A DNA stretch of 64,000 nucleotides. It comes from Bacteroidales bacterium. Lineage in GTDB: Bacteria; Bacteroidota; Bacteroidia; Bacteroidales; F082. Shown piece by piece: positions 1-8,021 of the stretch. Position 1 is the stretch's first letter. Each line of letters starts with the position of its first letter. The notes under the pieces were generated by a model. It was not told the origin of the DNA. It ran no database searches and saw nothing but the letters and a program-made list of their open reading frames with translations. Position numbers and translations under genes: made by a program. Where the stretch lies: contig JAKSNA010000007.1 of the NCBI GenBank assembly GCA_024400295.1, positions 1 to 64,000 on the forward strand, written 5' to 3'.

Positions 1-1
1 A

Positions 2-235
2 GTTATTACTATGCTTTCGGAAGATTTCAGCCTAATTTTTGTCCATTAGCCCGATTATTTCGAGTTCGACCGCGGCAGCGAGCTGACTCTGAAAGAACAC
101 TGGGAAATAGTTAACGCCGCACTGCGGCATTATGACATAGACCAGGAATGGGTGAGCAAAACCTTCGACATTCCGATAACCGGGGTGAAAGAGAACCCTT
201 TCCAGACGGATAACCTTTCGGAAAATTTTCGTTAG
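2..235 (+). pseudogene. C-terminal remnant of Mu-like portal protein (DUF935/gp29-like)
   Basis: The reading frame through 50-235 encodes about 61 residues (PDYFEFDRGSELTLKEHW at the start, NLSENFR at the end) that look like the tail of a Mu gp29/DUF935 portal protein: an acidic linker, an amphipathic helix and the final 'FDIPITG' segment. The same frame continues upstream to base 2 (LSEDFSLIFVH) but is broken by TAG at 47-49, with no good start codon after it. Its position directly ahead of the MuF gene is the normal place for a portal gene. I infer a portal gene with a nonsense mutation. A sequencing error or a short separate ORF remains possible. The rest of the gene is outside the window. 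Confidence 0.4.
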
Positions 236-267
236 GGAAGCAAGGAAAGGGTGAAGCCCTGCTTCCC

Positions 268-1581
268 ATGCTATATCCACCATCGCCATGCTGTGGCACT
301 TTGCCGATAGCTGCCGGTATATCCGTGTCAAAGGATGTCGCTGAAACCATCGAGAGAGCCGCACGCGAGATATACGAGACTGGCTCAACCGATGTCCAAA
401 TGGATTTGTTGAGAGCAACAGCTTCGCAATTGATTGGGGCTGTCAAAAAAGGCTATGGAATGGGGATAAACGACGTGGCATACAACTCCCCGGACTGGGA
501 GATGCTGGCAAAGATAACGGAAAACGTTTACAGTTTCTCGGCGGCAAAGAACTATCATGAGCTTCGCGATATGACCGATGCCTTGCGCGACGGCGACAGG
601 ATAAGAAGCTTTGAGGAATTCCGAAAAGCCGTGGAGGAGATTGATGCCAAATACAACGGCAACTGGTTGCGCACCGAATACAACCAGGCAATAGCCGCAA
701 GCCAGTGTGGCGCCCGGTGGAACGAGTTCAAGAGAAACGCCAAGGCAATGCCTATGCTCCAGTACCAGGCGGTGATGGACAGCAACACTCGTGAAGACCA
801 TGCCAGACTCAACGGTGTGAAGAAATGTGTCGATGATCCGTTCTGGGACATCTACATGCCGCCTAACGGATGGGGCTGCAGATGTGAGGTGATACAGCTT
901 CCGTCGTCAGCCGCCAAAGAGACACCGAGCGAGAAAATCATTCCACCCGTGGTGCCGAAGATGTTCCAGGTCAACTTCGGCAAACGCGGCATAGCATTCC
1001 CAGCCGGACACGCCTATTTCAAGCGTCTGCCGAAAGAGTACGAATATAAACTGAAGGAAACGACCCGGGAGGAAGTCAGACGTATTCTCGACAACGCTCA
1101 AGAGTACCAGAGGCTCAAAGCTGACAAAGACTATACCGATGTCGATTTTGACTGGGGGAATGGAGGCCTCAAGGCCACGCATAAAGACCACAATTTCGAC
1201 AAAGCAAAAGGGACTTATGAAAAAGACGTTCAAAAAGCTGGATTCAAAAAAGGTCGTTCTGTTATTTTCGGCGCTGAAAAAAGTAATGTAATCGGTGAAA
1301 GATTTACAGAAGGTTTATGGGATAATTGCAGTTTTGAGATAGCAAGTTGCGAGACGGTCACCGAAAACAACATACTCCGCGGACTCAAGCATTGTGCATC
1401 CAAGAAAACTACAGAGATTGCGGTTTTACATTATCCCAATGGCGGATTTGACCAGGAAATATTAGAAAAAGCCATCAAAAGATATAATGGACTTGAAAAG
1501 TTACATGATGGGCAATATCTGGAATTCAGCAAGATAATCTGTGTTGAGTATGATTGTATAATATTTGAAATGGATTTATAA
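268..1581 (+). CDS. MuF-type minor head protein fused to CdiA-C/BECR-like toxin domain
   Basis: This 437-residue protein has the helical phage head-morphogenesis (MuF/SPP1 gp7-like) region at about residues 25-215, ending in the usual motif 'VMDSNTREDHARLNGV' followed by 'PPNGWGCRCEV' with its Cys-x-Cys pair. A linker leads to a C-terminal domain (about 295-437) starting 'GGLKATHKDHNFD' and ending in a beta-rich segment, which resembles the CdiA C-terminal / Barnase-EndoU-ColicinE5-RelE-like nuclease domains often fused to MuF in temperate phages. MuF proteins are packaged at the head-portal vertex, so the toxin could be delivered with the virion. The ATG at 268 has only a weak upstream site, and GTG at 337 is an alternative. 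No clear immunity gene follows. Confidence 0.75.
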   Translation: MLYPPSPCCGTLPIAAGISVSKDVAETIERAAREIYETGSTDVQMDLLRATASQLIGAVKKGYGMGINDVAYNSPDWEMLAKITENVYSFSAAKNYHELRDMTDALRDGDRIRSFEEFRKAVEEIDAKYNGNWLRTEYNQAIAASQCGARWNEFKRNAKAMPMLQYQAVMDSNTREDHARLNGVKKCVDDPFWDIYMPPNGWGCRCEVIQLPSSAAKETPSEKIIPPVVPKMFQVNFGKRGIAFPAGHAYFKRLPKEYEYKLKETTREEVRRILDNAQEYQRLKADKDYTDVDFDWGNGGLKATHKDHNFDKAKGTYEKDVQKAGFKKGRSVIFGAEKSNVIGERFTEGLWDNCSFEIASCETVTENNILRGLKHCASKKTTEIAVLHYPNGGFDQEILEKAIKRYNGLEKLHDGQYLEFSKIICVEYDCIIFEMDL

Positions 1582-1658
1582 AAAGGAACGGGAGGCTCCT
1601 TTCGGTACACCCCCCGCACTGCAAAAATAGAAATTATTTTAATACAAACAACAAAAAA

Positions 1659-1880
1659 ATGAAAAAACTTAAAAAATTATTTCAACAGCTTCGTCTGAAG
1701 CACGCCATCAAGAAAGCAAACAAGTTCCATAACTTGACAGGATACAAATACCTCGTGTTGAACTATAAGGGCAAACCGGTAGTGAAATCCAAGCGGTCTC
1801 TCAAGGAAATGATAAAGAACGGCGAGCTTAACACCACCATTCAATACCTTGAGCAGATAGCCCTTTACAAAACCTTATAA
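1659..1880 (+). CDS. Small basic phage protein of unknown function
   Basis: This is a 73-residue, Lys/Arg-rich protein (KKLKKLFQQLRLKHAIKKA at the N-terminus) with no signal peptide or membrane segment. It sits 77 bp after the MuF-toxin gene and ends 2 bp before the tape-measure start, so it is co-transcribed with the late genes. The upstream gap contains a weak hairpin (1582-1602) with no T-run. It resembles small conserved proteins I associate with Bacteroidota phages, but no function is known to me. Its place after a toxin fusion makes it a candidate immunity protein on position alone. Its basic N-terminus fits DNA or RNA binding at least as well. Confidence 0.6.
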   Translation: MKKLKKLFQQLRLKHAIKKANKFHNLTGYKYLVLNYKGKPVVKSKRSLKEMIKNGELNTTIQYLEQIALYKTL

Positions 1881-1882
1881 CC

Positions 1883-4069
1883 ATGGCACAATCCAAAGTA
1901 GAACTTCTGCTCGACATCAAGAACAGGATGACAACAGGCCTCACCAAGGCGCGAGACAATGTCACCAGGAGCACCAAGAAGATGAAGGAGAAAATCCACA
2001 GCATGAGTGCTGCGGCTTCAACGTCGTTTGTAAGGATGCGCGACAGCCTGGCACATAATGTCGCTGACATGAAGGTTCACCTTCATTCGCTTAAAGACAG
2101 ATTCTCGGAATCCATCAATGGCATCATGTCAGAAGTGCCTGGACTTCGCCGCGTTTTCTATTTAATCAGGAACCCGATAGTGGCAGCCACTGCAGCTGTT
2201 ATTGCATTGGGTTCCGCAGGTGTCGCATGCGCCAAAGACGCTTTGGGCTGGGAAGAGGGACTTGCCAAGGTGAATGTTACGGCACAGCTGTCAAAAGACA
2301 AACTATCAGAACTCAGCGACAACCTGCTTGACATCGGCAGGCGCAATGTAGCACCGCTTCAGGAAGTGCCTGACGCATTCAACAAAATCATTTCTGCAGG
2401 TCTCAACGCCGAGCAATCGCTTAAGGCTCTGGAGCCAACGCTACGAGCATCCAAGGCGGGCTTTGTCGATGTGGCGACCGTGGCACGAGCCGGTGTCAAC
2501 GTGATGAACTCCTCCGGTCGCGACATCAACACAGTGTATGATGTCCTGTTCGCAACCCTCAACAAGGGTGCTGCCGAGATGGGTGACATTGCTTCATATC
2601 TTCCGAAAGTGGTGCCAGTGGCAAAGAACGCGGGTTTCGCTCTCGAAGAGACAGCCGGTGCTTTTGCATTCCTCACCGCACAAGGTCAGAAGGCTGAAGC
2701 TGCCACAACCTTGCTCGAGGGCGCTTTCCGTGCGCTGGCGGATCCTGCCAAGGTGTCGAAGTTTAAGGAGCTTGGCATAAGCCTTTACGATTCCAAAGGG
2801 AAGATGCTGCCGCTGGTCAATATCATAGAGCAGCTCTCCAATCGATTGAACGGATTGAACGACTCGGCGAAGGCACAGGCACTCGCCTCATTGGGGCTTG
2901 ACCAGATGGCATCGTCGGCGTTTGCGGTCATGACGCAGGATACAGAGAAACTTAAGGGCATCATCGACGCGACAACCAACTCGCAAGGCGCGTTGAACCG
3001 TGCATACCAGGACAGCCTCACGTCAACTGACGGCTGGAAGATTGCGCTTAACAATGTGCATTATATAATGATACGCATCGGGCAGGCTTTTCTTCCAATT
3101 ATCAGAAAGGTCGGCGAATGGGCCGCTGCTTTCACCAGCTGGCTGATTCCGGCTATCTCCAAAGTCAAAGGATTCATATCCGAATGGTATCCGGTTATTA
3201 TAGGCATTGCCGGAGCATGGGCGGTGGTACACGGTCAGTTGATAGCGACCACAGTAGCCACCGCCGCGCTCGCGATAAAGAACGCTGTCCTTACTGCAGC
3301 ACAATGGGCATTGAATACCGCCATGAACGCAAACCCAATAGGGTTTATAATAACAGCCATCGGTGCGCTCGTCGGTGCCATAGTGGTGGTTTGCCGACGT
3401 TACGAGGGATGGACAACAGTTTGGAACGCCACCAAGGTGACACTCGTGAACTCGTTCAAACAGTTTGTAGAGAATTGGAAATTCGGCTTCACTGAACTGT
3501 GGTACGATATACAGATTTTCTGGTTGCGGATAAAAGGCTTTGGGCAATATGTAGGTCAACTGTTCTCCAACATCGGGAAGGCCATAAAAGCGGCTCTGAA
3601 GGGCAATTTCAGCGAGGCAAAGGATATTCTTAGCCAAGACATTAAAACGAGCGCAAGTGTTGAAATCGACGAAATAAAACAGAAACGCGAGGCTAACAGA
3701 CAGGCGTTTGCCACGGACAGTGTCGCTCGTGCCAAACAGACATCTGATGCTTGGAAGAATGTGAGTCTGAAACGCAAACAGGAAGAGGCTGAAGAGAACA
3801 AACCGGCTTCTGAAGATGTTATTCCGGAAGCTGATGGTGGCAGCGTACAACAGCCACTGGCACCGGATGCATCGATGCAGGATGTCACAGGCTCGGTGGT
3901 AGGCAGCGCACAGCAAATACGCAACATCACCATCAACATCGACGCGCTTAACAAGGGCAACATAGTCCCTGAAGGCGACGAGGTCAAGAATATGGGCGGT
4001 GACCAGCTGTCGGACTATTTCAGCCAGCTTCTTATGAGAGCAATCAGAAACGTCGAATTGTCTTATTGA
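1883..4069 (+). CDS. Phage tail tape measure protein
   Basis: The protein has 728 residues. An N-terminal basic coiled coil (about 1-85) is followed by a hydrophobic segment (about 95-116). The TP901-type tape-measure core lies at about 130-390 and contains the typical 'ALEPTLRASKAG' and 'LLEGAFRALADPAKV' stretches. Two or three strongly hydrophobic helices follow at about 420-505. The charged C-terminal region (about 560-660) is coiled-coil-like. Tape measure proteins set tail length and help DNA cross the host envelope. It begins 2 bp after the small basic gene. It is short for a long-tailed phage but appears intact. It lies unusually close to the head gene muF, with no sheath, tube or capsid genes between. 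Confidence 0.85.
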   Translation: MAQSKVELLLDIKNRMTTGLTKARDNVTRSTKKMKEKIHSMSAAASTSFVRMRDSLAHNVADMKVHLHSLKDRFSESINGIMSEVPGLRRVFYLIRNPIVAATAAVIALGSAGVACAKDALGWEEGLAKVNVTAQLSKDKLSELSDNLLDIGRRNVAPLQEVPDAFNKIISAGLNAEQSLKALEPTLRASKAGFVDVATVARAGVNVMNSSGRDINTVYDVLFATLNKGAAEMGDIASYLPKVVPVAKNAGFALEETAGAFAFLTAQGQKAEAATTLLEGAFRALADPAKVSKFKELGISLYDSKGKMLPLVNIIEQLSNRLNGLNDSAKAQALASLGLDQMASSAFAVMTQDTEKLKGIIDATTNSQGALNRAYQDSLTSTDGWKIALNNVHYIMIRIGQAFLPIIRKVGEWAAAFTSWLIPAISKVKGFISEWYPVIIGIAGAWAVVHGQLIATTVATAALAIKNAVLTAAQWALNTAMNANPIGFIITAIGALVGAIVVVCRRYEGWTTVWNATKVTLVNSFKQFVENWKFGFTELWYDIQIFWLRIKGFGQYVGQLFSNIGKAIKAALKGNFSEAKDILSQDIKTSASVEIDEIKQKREANRQAFATDSVARAKQTSDAWKNVSLKRKQEEAEENKPASEDVIPEADGGSVQQPLAPDASMQDVTGSVVGSAQQIRNITINIDALNKGNIVPEGDEVKNMGGDQLSDYFSQLLMRAIRNVELSY

Positions 4070-4070
4070 T

Positions 4071-4565
4071 ATGAATGATTTCTCCCAACTGGTTGAAGAC
4101 CTGACGGCAGCCATTGAGACTGTCCCCCAGCGTGTGGCCACTGAAGCCGTAAACTTCAGCAAGGAGAGGTTTCAGGAACAGGCGTGGAAGGATGAAGGCA
4201 AAGAAGCGTGGAAAAAACGCAAGACCAGAAGACGCGGTGGCGCAAAACGTCAGAAAGGCGCTGTTCTGGTTGACAGCGGACGCTTGAAGAGAAGCGTCAG
4301 AATAATTTCTGTATCAAAGGACAGGGTGTTGATCGGCACCGATGTCCCGTACGCCGAGATACACAATGAGGGTTTTGACGGCATCCAAAGTGTGAAAGCC
4401 CACACCAGGCGGACCAGGAATGGATCCACAAGAGTGAGTGCGCACACCAGGCACATGAGAATGCCTCGACGCAGGTTCATTGGCGAGTCGGCCACATTGA
4501 ACAAGCGCATTGAATTAATGATAACTGCGGAACTCGTCCGCGCATTAAAAAAACATAGTATATGA
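4071..4565 (+). CDS. Phage virion morphogenesis protein (Mu gpG-like)
   Basis: This 164-residue basic protein has the features of the phage virion morphogenesis/tail-completion family (Mu gpG, P2 gpS-like). A helical N-terminus precedes 'AWKKRKTRRRGG', then comes the family motif 'VDSGRLKRSVRI' (about 66-77), and then 'VPYAEIHNEG' (about 92-101). The family acts in head-tail joining. Its ATG is 1 bp after the tape-measure stop, and its end overlaps the next gene by 4 bp (ATGA), so translation is probably coupled. In Mu the gpG gene precedes the capsid genes. Here it follows the tape measure, which is an unusual order. Confidence 0.8.
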   Translation: MNDFSQLVEDLTAAIETVPQRVATEAVNFSKERFQEQAWKDEGKEAWKKRKTRRRGGAKRQKGAVLVDSGRLKRSVRIISVSKDRVLIGTDVPYAEIHNEGFDGIQSVKAHTRRTRNGSTRVSAHTRHMRMPRRRFIGESATLNKRIELMITAELVRALKKHSI

Positions 4566-5035
4566 ACAGATTGTTTAAAAAGATTCAGGATGTTCTGACA
4601 TCCAACCAACAAAAGTTTGAAGACGCAGGGGTGCAGCCGCCAGAAACATTAGATGTCTACCTCGGGCAGCCTGTGGCTCCTGGCGATTTCGAGTTTGTCA
4701 ATCCGGCCATCTTCTTTGACTACAATATCGACTATAGCCAGGGGTTGTGCTATATCTACCTGCACTGTCTCCAGGACTTCGGAGCCGACACTGAAAACTT
4801 CGCCCAGCATCAGGATGACGGCTTGAAGTACATTGACTATTTAAACGTGATTAAACGATGTTTAAACAAAATCAGACCCGGCAAACCTTTCGGTGTTTTA
4901 AAACTACATCAGGACGTGCCGGTGACATCTGAGTATTATCACTATCACCAGATAACGCTGACATGCACCATCGACCCAGATTATGATGACGTTGACATTT
5001 ACATTGATGTTCCCGACGTTACCGTCAAGCTGTGA
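4562..5035 (+). CDS. Hypothetical phage tail/neck protein
   Basis: This 157-residue acidic protein has no signal peptide or membrane segment and is rich in aromatic residues (for example 'PAIFFDYNIDYSQGLCYIY'). It overlaps the gpG-like gene by 4 bp and is the last gene before the terminator at 5063-5092. In many phages a gpG-like gene is followed by a tail terminator or neck protein (Mu gp37-like), and the size and beta-rich composition are compatible. I do not recognise a specific family, so tail terminator is an inference from position. Confidence 0.6.
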   Translation: MNRLFKKIQDVLTSNQQKFEDAGVQPPETLDVYLGQPVAPGDFEFVNPAIFFDYNIDYSQGLCYIYLHCLQDFGADTENFAQHQDDGLKYIDYLNVIKRCLNKIRPGKPFGVLKLHQDVPVTSEYYHYHQITLTCTIDPDYDDVDIYIDVPDVTVKL

Positions 5036-5062
5036 TGGCAGGTTGCGAGACCACATTTAATG

Positions 5063-5092
5063 AAAAAGCCTCCGAAATTTCGGAGGCTTTTT
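5063..5092. terminator. Bidirectional terminator between convergent phage clusters
   Basis: The sequence has an A5 run, the perfect inverted repeat GCCTCCGAAATTTCGGAGGC, then T5. The stem is 8-10 bp with A-tract/T-tract flanks on both sides, so it can terminate both the rightward late operon (stop at 5035) and the leftward early operon, whose last stop codon begins in the same T-tract at 5092. Confidence 0.9.
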
Positions 5093-5334
5093 CAGTCTTC
5101 AAACAGCTTCAGCTGATTGTCGGGTTCAGTGTCTTTATGCTCGTCAAGAATCCGGTTAATCTCACTTGCAGGGACGGATATGTATTCAAGAAAAGTGCGA
5201 TAGTGTATCCTGTATTTGGGGTACACGTAGTTACGCCAGACCGCCGCGTAGCATTTCGACTGGTCTCCCGACTCGTAATGCTCTTCGGCGATTTTGCACA
5301 CTTCCTTTATTATCGCAGCCCTGCTTTTTCTCAT
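5092..5334 (-). CDS. Hypothetical phage protein
   Basis: This 80-residue soluble protein, starting MRKSRAAIIKEV, has an N-terminal helix followed by the aromatic stretch 'AVWRNYVYPKYRIHYRTF'. It is the last gene of the leftward early/middle cluster and ends inside the shared terminator. Its start overlaps the stop of the next gene upstream by a single base. I have no functional assignment. A small regulator of phage development is conceivable, but nothing in the sequence shows it. Confidence 0.55.
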   Translation of the reverse strand: MRKSRAAIIKEVCKIAEEHYESGDQSKCYAAVWRNYVYPKYRIHYRTFLEYISVPASEINRILDEHKDTEPDNQLKLFED

Positions 5335-5531
5335 TACTTATAAGGCTTGATGTCTATGATAACGGTTTTTGTCTTGACAACTCTGCCGCTGCCGTTACAT
5401 AACGAGCAGGTACGTGTATAGATATCGTCTTTTTTACCGGTTCCGCCGCAGTCACCGCACATTTCTATCAAAGGCGTGAACTCAAAAACCTTAGCGGTCT
5501 CTGGTATCTCAATTTTATTTGTTTTGCTCAT
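5334..5531 (-). CDS. DnaJ-type zinc-finger microprotein
   Basis: The protein has about 65 residues and starts at the ATG ending at 5531 (MSKTNKIEI). The frame is open further upstream but runs into the preceding gene, and the 5531 start gives the normal short overlap (17 bp). Two paired-cysteine motifs, CGDCGGTG and CSLCNGSG, match the CxxCxGxG zinc-binding modules of DnaJ. Such microproteins usually bind zinc and mediate protein contacts. Its target here is unknown. It sits in the early cluster between two unknowns. Confidence 0.7.
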   Translation of the reverse strand: MSKTNKIEIPETAKVFEFTPLIEMCGDCGGTGKKDDIYTRTCSLCNGSGRVVKTKTVIIDIKPYK

Positions 5532-6108
5532 TTTTTTGATTGTTATGTTTTTTGATTTCGGATTGTCTGAAGTATTCAGCTGCTGCCTGGTGCGCCTCCC
5601 TGTCTTTCGCCTTGGCTCTGTCATAGGAACGCTCGTCACCGGTGTTGTACTGTTGTGACTTCTCTATGTTGTACCGCACGTATTCCTCGGATTTCTCGCT
5701 GATGTAACTGTTGAACCATCCAAGTATATCGGCGCAGCCGATGCCGCCGTAAAACGCACCGTATGCGCCCTGCCTGGCGCGTTTGAACACAATCTCGATG
5801 TCGGCGGCGTTGATGTTGACACCGCTTTCAAGACAGGTGTCGATGACAGTCTTCGCGGTCTCGGCCATCGCCTCCGGCTGCATCGGGCGCGACACGTTGA
5901 GCATCGTCTCGAGCCTTGTGATGTGCGCCACCATCAGCGCCGCCGTCTCCTTGTAGCCCAGCTGCCTGACGATGCTGCCGATCGAAGGGAAGCCGCTCTC
6001 AATCGACCGGCGCACCGTGGTGATGCCGGCCTCACGGACAGCCATCGACAATGCCGCAGGTGTCAGCGTCTCCTTAGAGACAATCGATAGCGCGTTTTGC
6101 TCTGTCAT
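5515..6108 (-). CDS. Hypothetical phage early protein
   Basis: This 197-residue protein is mostly helical and ends in a charged, Gln/Lys-rich tail (SEIKKHNNQKNEQNK). A central segment, 'VFKRARQGAYGAFYGGIG', resembles short motifs in phage replication accessory proteins of Bacteroidota, but I cannot name the family with certainty. It overlaps its upstream neighbour by 35 bp and its downstream neighbour by 17 bp, so the genes are tightly packed and co-transcribed. There is no signal peptide or membrane segment. Confidence 0.6.
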   Translation of the reverse strand: MTEQNALSIVSKETLTPAALSMAVREAGITTVRRSIESGFPSIGSIVRQLGYKETAALMVAHITRLETMLNVSRPMQPEAMAETAKTVIDTCLESGVNINAADIEIVFKRARQGAYGAFYGGIGCADILGWFNSYISEKSEEYVRYNIEKSQQYNTGDERSYDRAKAKDREAHQAAAEYFRQSEIKKHNNQKNEQNK

Positions 6109-6550
6109 AACCGTTCACGTTTGTCAATTGACCGTAGATTTTGTCGAAGTCCGTCGCGAGTGCCTGAATGGTGAACCTGTTGTCGAAATACCATTTGTTA
6201 GGCATCGAGGCGACCGCCAGCATGAATGCGTCAAGGTTGTTCATCAGCTCGTCGGAAGTGGCGGCGGTGATTGTCGGGTCGTCATAATGGGCGACGATTT
6301 TGGCGTTGAGCTTTTCCAGCAGCGACTTCATATACCTGAAGTCCGCCTTGCTGAAGCTGTCGCTGTAGTCAGTGTGTTTAAGGCGTTTGTACATGTCGGC
6401 GAACTCCAGAAGGCCGTTATACACCGGCATTGACGTTTTCCCTTCAGTCTTCGCCTTGGTTGACATCGACTGGAGAAGTGCGTTGATAAGCGCGTTCTTC
6501 TCTTTCTTCGACAGCTTCATCGCCTCTTCAGTGAGTTCTTTTGTGTTCAT
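6074..6550 (-). CDS. Hypothetical phage protein
   Basis: The protein has 158 residues from the ATG ending at 6550 (MNTKELTEEAMKLSKKEKNA). That start is preferred because AGGAGG lies 7 bases upstream, while another ATG two codons earlier is too close to it. The predicted protein is soluble and helical, with no recognised motif. The gene overlaps the zinc-ribbon gene upstream by 23 bp and the gene downstream by 35 bp. Function unknown. Confidence 0.6.
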   Translation of the reverse strand: MNTKELTEEAMKLSKKEKNALINALLQSMSTKAKTEGKTSMPVYNGLLEFADMYKRLKHTDYSDSFSKADFRYMKSLLEKLNAKIVAHYDDPTITAATSDELMNNLDAFMLAVASMPNKWYFDNRFTIQALATDFDKIYGQLTNVNGYDRAKRAIDCL

Positions 6551-6683
6551 GTGCATTCCTCCTTATCTCCCGTGCCAGGCGTGCGGCGCATTCCGGGCAT
6601 TCGCCCGTCATGCGCCTGTCGTACTCCGTCCCGCAGACGGGGCACACCGCCCAGATCTCGTGGTTGTTGTTGATAAAACCCAT
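6528..6683 (-). CDS. Zinc-ribbon microprotein (51 aa)
   Basis: A short ORF reads MGFINNNHEIWAVCPVCG and continues to a second pair, CPEC, giving a CxxC-(13)-CxxC arrangement typical of a zinc ribbon. An AGGAGG Shine-Dalgarno sequence sits 5 bases before the ATG, which is strong support in a genome where such sites are rare. Its 3' end overlaps the next gene and carries that gene's own AGGAGG, so the two are likely coupled. The function is unknown. Such zinc ribbons in phages can be transcription or protein-interaction modules. Confidence 0.65.
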   Translation of the reverse strand: MGFINNNHEIWAVCPVCGTEYDRRMTGECPECAARLAREIRRNAHEHKRTH

Positions 6684-6691
6684 AATTCCTC

Positions 6692-7354
6692 CTACGACTC
6701 AGTCATTCCCAGCGGCACAGGCTTCCACGAGCCGTTCTCGTCCTTCCTCTCGGCGCGGACGAACTGCTTGCTCACCGTCGGCGAATACGACTCCTCGATG
6801 ATTCTCACGCCCTTCTGGAAGCGTTCGTCGCCGCTCTGGTCGGCGAGCTTCTTCAGCTGGATGACGCGGCTCGCTTTGAGCGTGCCCTTCTGGTCGCGCG
6901 ACAGGAGGCGCAGAACCGAATCGACGAGCATCTTCGACTTCTCGTCGGTGGCGAGGCTCATGATGTACTCGCGCACCATCGCGATGCCGTCCTCCACCGT
7001 GTCGGTGTAGCCGTCGAGCATATAGACACCGAGGGTGATGCGCATCGTGCCCGCCGAGTTGGTGAACGTGTGCGAGCGCTGGTTGTCGCTCTTCATCATC
7101 ATCAGCTCGCTCTTGAGGTCGAGTATCGACTTGAAGTTGTCGAACACGCCCTTCTTCACCGACGCGATGTCGCGGCTGAGGTCTTCGAGCACCGGCATCA
7201 CCGTCTCGATCTCCTCGTCCACCATGCCGCGGTACATCTCGCGCTGGCGGGCTTCCTCTTCCTCTGTTTCCTTTCTCTTCTTTTCAGCGAGGTACGCCCT
7301 GTATTCGGCGATCTCCTCCGCTGTCATTGCTACGTTCTGTTTTTCTTTTTCCAT
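6692..7354 (-). CDS. DUF3164 family phage protein
   Basis: This 220-residue protein has a charged coiled-coil N-terminus (about 10-45) and a central core with 'RSHTFTNSAGTMRITLG' followed by 'GYTDTVEDGIAMVREYI'. The later block 'LLSRDQKGTLKASRVIQLKKLA' and the ending 'KPVPLGMTES' complete the pattern I associate with DUF3164, common in the early regions of Mu-like phages. The molecular function of the family is not established. It sits 8 bp upstream of the zinc-ribbon gene. Its start follows one of three nearly identical gene junctions. Confidence 0.75.
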   Translation of the reverse strand: MEKEKQNVAMTAEEIAEYRAYLAEKKRKETEEEEARQREMYRGMVDEEIETVMPVLEDLSRDIASVKKGVFDNFKSILDLKSELMMMKSDNQRSHTFTNSAGTMRITLGVYMLDGYTDTVEDGIAMVREYIMSLATDEKSKMLVDSVLRLLSRDQKGTLKASRVIQLKKLADQSGDERFQKGVRIIEESYSPTVSKQFVRAERKDENGSWKPVPLGMTES

Positions 7355-7378
7355 ATTTGAATGATTTTTAAAAGTTGA

Positions 7379-7657
7379 TTAATCGTTGTCTGTAAAGTTT
7401 TTGACACATCTGTCAACAAAGAATTCACCGTCAATCTTATACGTCGATTTTACCCAATAGCCATTGGAGACAATCACATCATTAGTTTCGAGGATTTTCT
7501 TGTCTTTCTCCACCTCCTCTTTGATTACATCTTCAATGTTGCGACGGGTACCGATGATAACAAGCTTATCCACAACGGTATTGGTGCTTTTCTTCGCGCA
7601 GGAGTATCCGCACTGTCTAATAGACACAAGCGTTAATTTCATTCTTTTACTTTTCAT
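7379..7657 (-). CDS. Hypothetical phage protein
   Basis: The protein has 92 residues from the ATG ending at 7657 (MKSKRMKLTLVSIRQCGYSC). The upstream extension to 7699 runs through the conserved gene-junction sequence and is unlikely to be translated. Two Cys near the N-terminus are followed by a Lys/Glu-rich helix and a beta-rich end. There is no membrane segment. Function unknown. It lies between two copies of the repeated junction described at 7355-8027, which suggests a module gained as a unit. Confidence 0.5.
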   Translation of the reverse strand: MKSKRMKLTLVSIRQCGYSCAKKSTNTVVDKLVIIGTRRNIEDVIKEEVEKDKKILETNDVIVSNGYWVKSTYKIDGEFFVDRCVKNFTDND

Positions 7658-7679
7658 ATAACTGATTTTTAAAAGTTGA

Positions 7680-7997
7680 TTAATCGTGGTTAATGACACA
7701 TCTTGGCGTATGCCTTTCTACAGGCAGTTTTTCAGCACGCATGAGTATGTTGCCTTCCATGCGTATTTCATTGTTTGACCTGTATATCTCCGGCATCTTC
7801 ACGCCGCCGCTGCCGGCTGCCGCAAACACGGCATCATCCATTATTTTTTTTAGGGCGTTGACAATCTCGTCAGGATAGACAATTTTCCTGTCGTGCTTCT
7901 TGGCTTCGTCATACGCCGCCTTCATCGCCTTGGTCTTGAGGTCGGTCATTGTCCAGTATCCTTTTTCAAGGATATACATGAATTTCTGTTCTTCCAT
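7680..7997 (-). CDS. Hypothetical phage protein
   Basis: This 105-residue soluble protein starts MEEQKFMYILEKGYWTM. Its N-terminal half is charged and helical, and it has a glycine-containing stretch, 'AAAGSGGVKMPEIY', in the middle. Its start and its end both fall in repeated junction sequences. No family is recognised. By position it belongs to the early or middle operon. Confidence 0.5.
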   Translation of the reverse strand: MEEQKFMYILEKGYWTMTDLKTKAMKAAYDEAKKHDRKIVYPDEIVNALKKIMDDAVFAAAGSGGVKMPEIYRSNNEIRMEGNILMRAEKLPVERHTPRCVINHD

Positions 7998-8021
7998 ATT
8001 TGAATGATTTTTAAAGGTTGT

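Noticed and set aside
1582..1602. Terminator between MuF and the small basic gene
   Set aside because: The hairpin is short and has no T-run. The late genes are probably one transcript.
3023..4162. Long minus-strand ORF across the tape-measure gene
   Set aside because: It is a reverse-frame shadow of the tape measure and gpG start: it runs against the operon, has an unlikely composition, and contains no known motif.
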